Positions 38,908 to 41,538 of a DNA stretch of 41,538 nucleotides are shown here, in pieces. The DNA is taken from positions 1 through 41,538 of the IMG/VR virus record IMGVR_UViG_3300047171_000035; one strand, written 5' to 3'. The position numbers and the translations under genes were made by a program. The stretch comes from a virus. The notes below the pieces were generated by a model. That model had not been told where the DNA came from and made no database searches. It saw only the letters and a list, made by a program, of their open reading frames with translations. Numbering within the stretch: position 1 is the stretch's first letter; each line of letters begins with the position of its first letter.

Positions 38908-39353
38908 TAAACGTTCTAACCCTTTTGATTGTTGGCCAATTATATACGCTACCTAGTGAAACGATTTTCCGTCGGCCGAGCCCTTGTGAATTGAGAGCAC
39001 AAAATGCGGGCATCCCGAAAGGGAACTGGGGTGACGGTAAACGTTCTGATATGGCGGAGGACGGACGCTTACAGGAGAAACTCTCGCGCAATATTCTTAA
39101 GTGCGCGACTGACCCCGACAGTTTGCAAAGCATTGATGCGTTTGCGGCAGCAGGCGGATATGCGTTCGCGGCTATCGACTACTACTTGTTAAGCGATAAG
39201 ACTGGGGTCGAGCGCGTCGTTCGATTGGGGCGAGCATTGCTCCAAAATATCAGGCCCGTGATTGCAGACGACCGCAAACAGTATTTTGATGATGAGGCGA
39301 TGCTGAATTGTGCGTCGTCCGACAACTGCAAGGGTTACGGCTCAAAACTTTGA
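38904..39353 (+). CDS. Probable exported hypothetical protein (149 aa)
   Basis: Start GTG 38904 overlaps the stop of the preceding gene (GTGA), so the two are coupled. The N-terminus (INVLTLLIVGQLYTLPSE) is a short, weak signal or anchor. The rest is helical with GKRSDMAEDGRLQEKLSRN, AFAAAGGYAFAAIDYYLLS and a cysteine pair near the end (LNCASSDNC). No family recognised. Coupling to an exported protein suggests that both act in the envelope. Confidence 0.6.
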   Translation: MINVLTLLIVGQLYTLPSETIFRRPSPCELRAQNAGIPKGNWGDGKRSDMAEDGRLQEKLSRNILKCATDPDSLQSIDAFAAAGGYAFAAIDYYLLSDKTGVERVVRLGRALLQNIRPVIADDRKQYFDDEAMLNCASSDNCKGYGSKL

Positions 39354-39380
39354 TAGAAAATTAGCCCAACCACAGGCCTT

Positions 39381-39426
39381 GCGTGTACGCATAAGGGGTT
39401 CAGATTTCGGCCTCGAAATTTACGGC
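39381..39426 (+). promoter_or_regulatory. Conserved leader of membrane-protein paralogue 2
   Basis: TACGCATAAGGGG (ATAAGGGG at 39391-39398, 28 bp before the ATG) and GAAATTTACGGCATG repeat the arrangement seen before the gene at 38154. The preceding GCGTGTACGC is itself an imperfect palindrome. Confidence 0.5.
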
Positions 39427-39924
39427 ATGGCTAAAAAGAAAAATAAGCCGAATGTCGCTCGAAAAATCGTAGCGCCTCCATCCAAACCTGAGCCTTCGCT
39501 ATGGCAACGGCTCATAGTTCTGCTTCGTCTCGCTCTGAAAGCGGTTGGAACGTCGATTAGATGGCTCTTCACGGAGAGACAGCCCGCAGTAATTGTTCTT
39601 CTTTTCCTTGCCTTTGCTCCGGTCTACATTCCGAAAGCAATTGACGCAATCCACCCCGCTCCACTCCCTTTGCCCCAGTCCGTCGCTACCGCTCCACCAA
39701 TGGGAAGTGTTAGTAACGAAGATGCTGATTCGAGTTTAGGATGCAATTCTTTTCAGCACATCGGAGCTTCGTCAACATCCACTCATGCAGTCGGAATCAG
39801 AATCGAAGGCGGATGCTCGAAATTCTACGATACTAACATTAAAACCAAGGGAGACGGCATCCAAGTGACTGGCGGTCGTAGCAGTTTTCACAAAACAGTG
39901 ATTAATCGACAATCGCAGCCGTGA
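39427..39924 (+). CDS. Membrane-anchored protein, paralogue 2 (165 aa)
   Basis: ATG 39427 is preferred over an in-frame ATG at 39310 because the conserved leader ends exactly there. A lysine-rich start (MAKKKNKPNVARK) precedes an amphipathic stretch and one membrane segment (AVIVLLFLAFAPVYIPKA). A Pro-rich stalk with SVATAPPMGS matches paralogue 1, and a Gly/Ser/Thr-rich C-terminal domain (IRIEGGCSKFYDTNIKTKGD, then IQVTGGRSSFHKT) resembles beta-helix turns. The outward-facing domain and paralogy suggest surface or periplasmic interaction. The stop overlaps the next start. Confidence 0.65.
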   Translation: MAKKKNKPNVARKIVAPPSKPEPSLWQRLIVLLRLALKAVGTSIRWLFTERQPAVIVLLFLAFAPVYIPKAIDAIHPAPLPLPQSVATAPPMGSVSNEDADSSLGCNSFQHIGASSTSTHAVGIRIEGGCSKFYDTNIKTKGDGIQVTGGRSSFHKTVINRQSQP

Positions 39925-40292
39925 AAGAAACTCTCCTGACTTACGTCATCGAATATCCGGGAACGAATCTCGTGAAGTTCGGACAAGCAAAATATTTCGT
40001 AGACCGTTTCGCGCAATTAAAGACGGGTTCGCCCGTCATCCCCGTGGTCATCTGTCTGTTCAGAGGCGCGAAGCACGAACGAGACTTTCACAAAAAATTT
40101 GCTCACCTCAGACATCACGGTGAATTCTTCCATTTCACCGCTGAGGTAAAACATTATCTACTGGGGCCGGAAATGGAGCCGCATCGCATGACATTGGAAG
40201 AAGGTCATGCATACTCACCACGCATTGAACGGACTGCTGAACGGCTTAGACGCGAAAAGCGCGAGGCAAAAGCTTTAGCAGAGAACCTCTAA
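39921..40292 (+). CDS. GIY-YIG family protein (MUG113/T5orf172-like), 123 aa
   Basis: Residues 6-85 follow the divergent GIY-YIG pattern of the MUG113/T5orf172 group: LTYVIEYPGTNLVKFGQAKY (the two-strand 'YV...VKxG' start), VDRFAQLKTGSP with its arginine, an ERDFHKKFAHLRHHGEFFHF segment with the H..F....GEWF-like ending, and a helix. Such domains are small nucleases in phages and mobile DNA. The first tyrosine motif is degenerate (YVIEYP...VKF), so activity is uncertain. GTG 39921 overlaps the preceding stop. It is followed by a long gene-free, structured region. Confidence 0.7.
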   Translation: MKETLLTYVIEYPGTNLVKFGQAKYFVDRFAQLKTGSPVIPVVICLFRGAKHERDFHKKFAHLRHHGEFFHFTAEVKHYLLGPEMEPHRMTLEEGHAYSPRIERTAERLRREKREAKALAENL

Positions 40293-40299
40293 CCAACTT

Positions 40300-40760
40300 C
40301 ATCCCGCACTGCCGTTCGGGGAGGGTGGGAGGTTCATAGTAATTTAGGTTTCCTAGGTGCGGAGCTTTGCGCTGTTCCAGCGGGCGCGGCAGTCTCTCCC
40401 CCTGTTCAAGGGGAAAGAGTCTGCATTCTTAGATAAGAACTAAAGCGTTCCATCGGTATGCGACAGCCTATCCTCTCTTGCATCGCTACGGCGGTCACCC
40501 TGTACCGTAGCCTCGGATTTCTGTTAGTCTCTCCCGACTTGAGCATGACGTTCGACGGTAAATGCTGATGGGTCGGTGTGGCGGTTCAGTTGGTTTTAAA
40601 GCCAACAGTGCTGGTCAGGCAGCTTTGATAATTTTGGGTTGCACTGTTTAGAGACGGTTCGGAAATGGCACCTCAGAGTTTTTTGTCTATTGATTTCAGG
40701 CGCGACCCCTAATCAGACTTTTTCGCTCCTACAACTTTTTGCGTTGCAAACGCTCGTACC
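40300..40760 (+). ncRNA. Gene-free, hairpin-rich region: candidate large structured RNA
   Basis: No credible gene lies between 40,293 and 41,015. Several clean hairpins follow one another. GCAGTCTCT pairs with AGAGTCTGC (8 of 9) around an inner CCCC/GGGG stem (40389-40424). TTCTT/AAGAA closes AGAT (40427-40439). GCTACGG/CCGTAGC has a 13-base loop (40485-40511). GTTGG/CCAAC lies near 40,590-40,607, and GCGTT/AACGC at 40740-40752. The strand is uncertain; plus is chosen because the upstream operon runs that way. It matches no RNA family I can name, and intron-core motifs were not found. Confidence 0.4.
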
Positions 40761-40842
40761 CGTCTTATGAAGTGTTTTCGTCTGGAACCGGACCTCAGTA
40801 ACCCCGACGCATTAAACACGTTGTTAGAATTCATAAATGCAA

Positions 40843-40902
40843 AAAGCCCGTTGGGTTTCTTGCTAGGCTTCCACACCATCCGAAACACTACCAACGGGCT
40901 TT
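40843..40902. terminator. Bidirectional terminator-like inverted repeat
   Basis: AAAGCCCGTTGG (40843-40854) and CCAACGGGCTTT (40891-40902) are perfect 12-bp arms with a 36-base loop. The minus strand continues CTTTTTGC, suiting the gene at 41016-41402. The plus strand continues TTTATCTTTT, suiting the region to the left. The rest of 40,760-41,015 shows nothing recognisable. Confidence 0.65.
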
Positions 40903-41015
40903 ATCTTTTGGACAAACTTTTGATTCAGTGGTTCGGTTCGGCGTGGAAGCTTACCTAATAAAGATAGTCGAGTTTTTGGAAAACGTAACGCGACTGTCAT
41001 ATTTTTTTGCGGAAG

Positions 41016-41402
41016 TTACTCACCATCGTTTTCATCTTCCAAGCTGTTGTCAGCGCACAACTGGCAAGAATCGGAACATAAGTCCAAGCTCGCAGCTACG
41101 GCCAACTCCGCGAATTTCGTAAGATGTTCGATGAACGGCTCTAACGCTTCATCAATGCCCGGCAAAGCGATGCCGTTGCGCGGCTGCGCCTTACCGTGTT
41201 CATCATATTGGGTTAGGTCATAGCCGCCGAATTCGTAGTCCGTCAGGTAGAGCGAAAGGCGGTAATCTTCGCTGCCGTATAACGCGCATAAATCCCAGTT
41301 CGCCGATTCTGCGCGGAGATGCCACTCCGGCGGAGCGAACGCCATCACACGGACGCTTAGCGGAGTTGATTTGGTAAAAGTCGCCGAGACAGGCCAAGTC
41401 AT
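41016..41402 (-). CDS. Hypothetical protein next to the IS fragment, possibly 5'-truncated (128 aa)
   Basis: The frame runs MTWPVSATFTKSTPLSVRVM, then AFAPPEWHLRAESANWDLC, YLTDYEFGGYDLTQYDEHG, and ends with a helical, Cys-containing acidic tail. No family recognised. ATG 41402 has only a weak ribosome site. It lies about 5 bp from the apparent IS end, and an in-frame TTG at 41420 would lie inside the IS. The insertion may therefore have replaced the original promoter and first codons. It reads on the same strand as the phage late genes. Confidence 0.5.
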   Translation of the reverse strand: MTWPVSATFTKSTPLSVRVMAFAPPEWHLRAESANWDLCALYGSEDYRLSLYLTDYEFGGYDLTQYDEHGKAQPRNGIALPGIDEALEPFIEHLTKFAELAVAASLDLCSDSCQLCADNSLEDENDGE

Positions 41403-41406
41403 GCTT

Positions 41407-41430
41407 TGTCCACTGGTCAAGCCCCAAACC
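41407..41430. mobile_element. Probable terminal inverted repeat of an insertion sequence
   Basis: The sequence TGTCCACTGGTCAAGCCCC begins right after the hypothetical gene and ends at the transposase stop codon. TG-first ends and close spacing to the transposase stop are usual for IS3/IS481-type elements. The other end is outside the window, so this cannot be confirmed here. Confidence 0.4.
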
Positions 41431-41538
41431 TTAGGCCACGGATAAATGTGGCGTAAGTGATTTTTGGTATTTCTCCGCGAACTCGCGGGGCGTTAGGTAA
41501 CGAAGGGTCTGATGCGGGCGAACCTCGTTGAAGTCGAT
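41431..41538 (-). CDS. IS3/IS481-type transposase, C-terminus only (cut by window edge)
   Basis: Reading in from the right edge on the minus strand gives IDFNEVRPHQTLRYLTPREF, then AEKYQKSLTPHLSVA and stop TAA at 41433-41431. The block (Y/F)NxxRPHQxLxYxTPxEF is the well-known end of DDE integrase-core transposases of the IS3 and IS481 families. Only 35 residues are visible, so completeness and exact family cannot be judged. It marks an IS inserted in or at the edge of the prophage. Confidence 0.85.
   Translation of the reverse strand: MDFNEVRPHQTLRYLTPREFAEKYQKSLTPHLSVA

Larger units (their letters stand above)
3577..41406. mobile_element. Prophage of a long-tailed phage (one end visible)
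   Basis: From the tRNA-Leu remnant to the IS fragment at the right edge the DNA is distinctly less GC-rich than the host segment. It contains a complete head-packaging-tail gene set: small and large terminase, portal, MuF-like protein, HK97-type protease, major capsid, connectors, tail tube, chaperone, tape measure and tail tip. There is no sheath or contractile-tail gene, which indicates siphovirus morphology. No integrase, repressor, replication or lysis gene was recognised, so the element is incomplete here. The plus-strand blocks at 27.2-31.1 and 38.2-40.3 kb look like accessory cargo. The structural genes show no obvious frameshifts. Confidence 0.92.

Noticed and set aside
39310-39426. 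Upstream start for the membrane-anchored protein at 39427
   Set aside because: The extension would be encoded by the tail of the preceding gene and by the leader that is conserved as non-coding DNA before the paralogue at 38154.
40300-40760. Group I or group II intron
   Set aside because: I found neither a group II domain V-like hairpin nor the paired P/Q/R/S core elements of group I introns, and no interrupted gene flanks the region.
40709-40958. Two overlapping opposite-strand frames of about 60 codons
   Set aside because: Both run through the 12-bp inverted repeat at 40843-40902, lack ribosome sites and have no protein-like pattern.

Overview
The window is a junction between a bacterial chromosome and a large prophage of a long-tailed (siphovirus-like) phage. 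The first 3.5 kb are GC-rich host DNA from a Gram-negative (diderm) bacterium: the start of an exported protein and a complete RND efflux pump. The style of both proteins is compatible with poorly sampled phyla such as Eremiobacterota or Acidobacteriota, but I cannot fix the taxon. At about 3,520-3,576 the host DNA ends in the 3' half of a tRNA-Leu gene followed by its terminator. From there to about 41,406 the DNA is nearer 50% GC and is phage-like. Only one attachment-site remnant is visible. The intact tRNA-Leu, and probably integrase, repressor, replication and lysis genes, should lie beyond the right edge, which ends inside an IS transposase gene.

Most phage genes read on the minus strand, so the late operon runs from right to left. 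In that order there are small genes (zinc-ribbon protein, degenerate HNH protein, short virion-like proteins), a receptor-binding module (pectate-lyase-type tailspike and a protein made of 20-residue repeats), the small terminase, the large terminase, portal, MuF-like protein, prohead protease with a nested scaffold, major capsid protein, head-tail connectors, tail tube, tail assembly chaperone with a -1 frameshift site, a 1392-residue tape measure, and a 2019-residue tail-tip protein that ends in an intein-like Hint domain. Translational coupling by overlapping stop and start codons is common.

Two blocks run on the plus strand and look like accessory cargo. The first (27.2-31.1 kb) surrounds the small terminase gene and holds two copies of a two-gene module: a protein resembling DUF5615/Mut7-C PIN nucleases, followed by an overlapping gene for a membrane protein. 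These are joined by another plus-strand membrane protein, and a minus-strand membrane protein gene lies divergently beside them. These genes share a leader motif (CCTCGTAAGGGC) and sit behind terminators. The second block (38.2-40.3 kb) encodes two paralogous membrane-anchored proteins with a conserved leader, two small probably exported proteins and a GIY-YIG-type protein, and is followed by about 700 bp of gene-free, hairpin-rich DNA.

The main candidates for something undescribed are the duplicated PIN-like/membrane-protein modules (possible superinfection exclusion or abortive infection), the C-terminal Hint domain, the 20-residue repeat protein, a TTGCGTA motif in front of six minus-strand transcription units, and the structured non-coding region at 40.3-40.8 kb.
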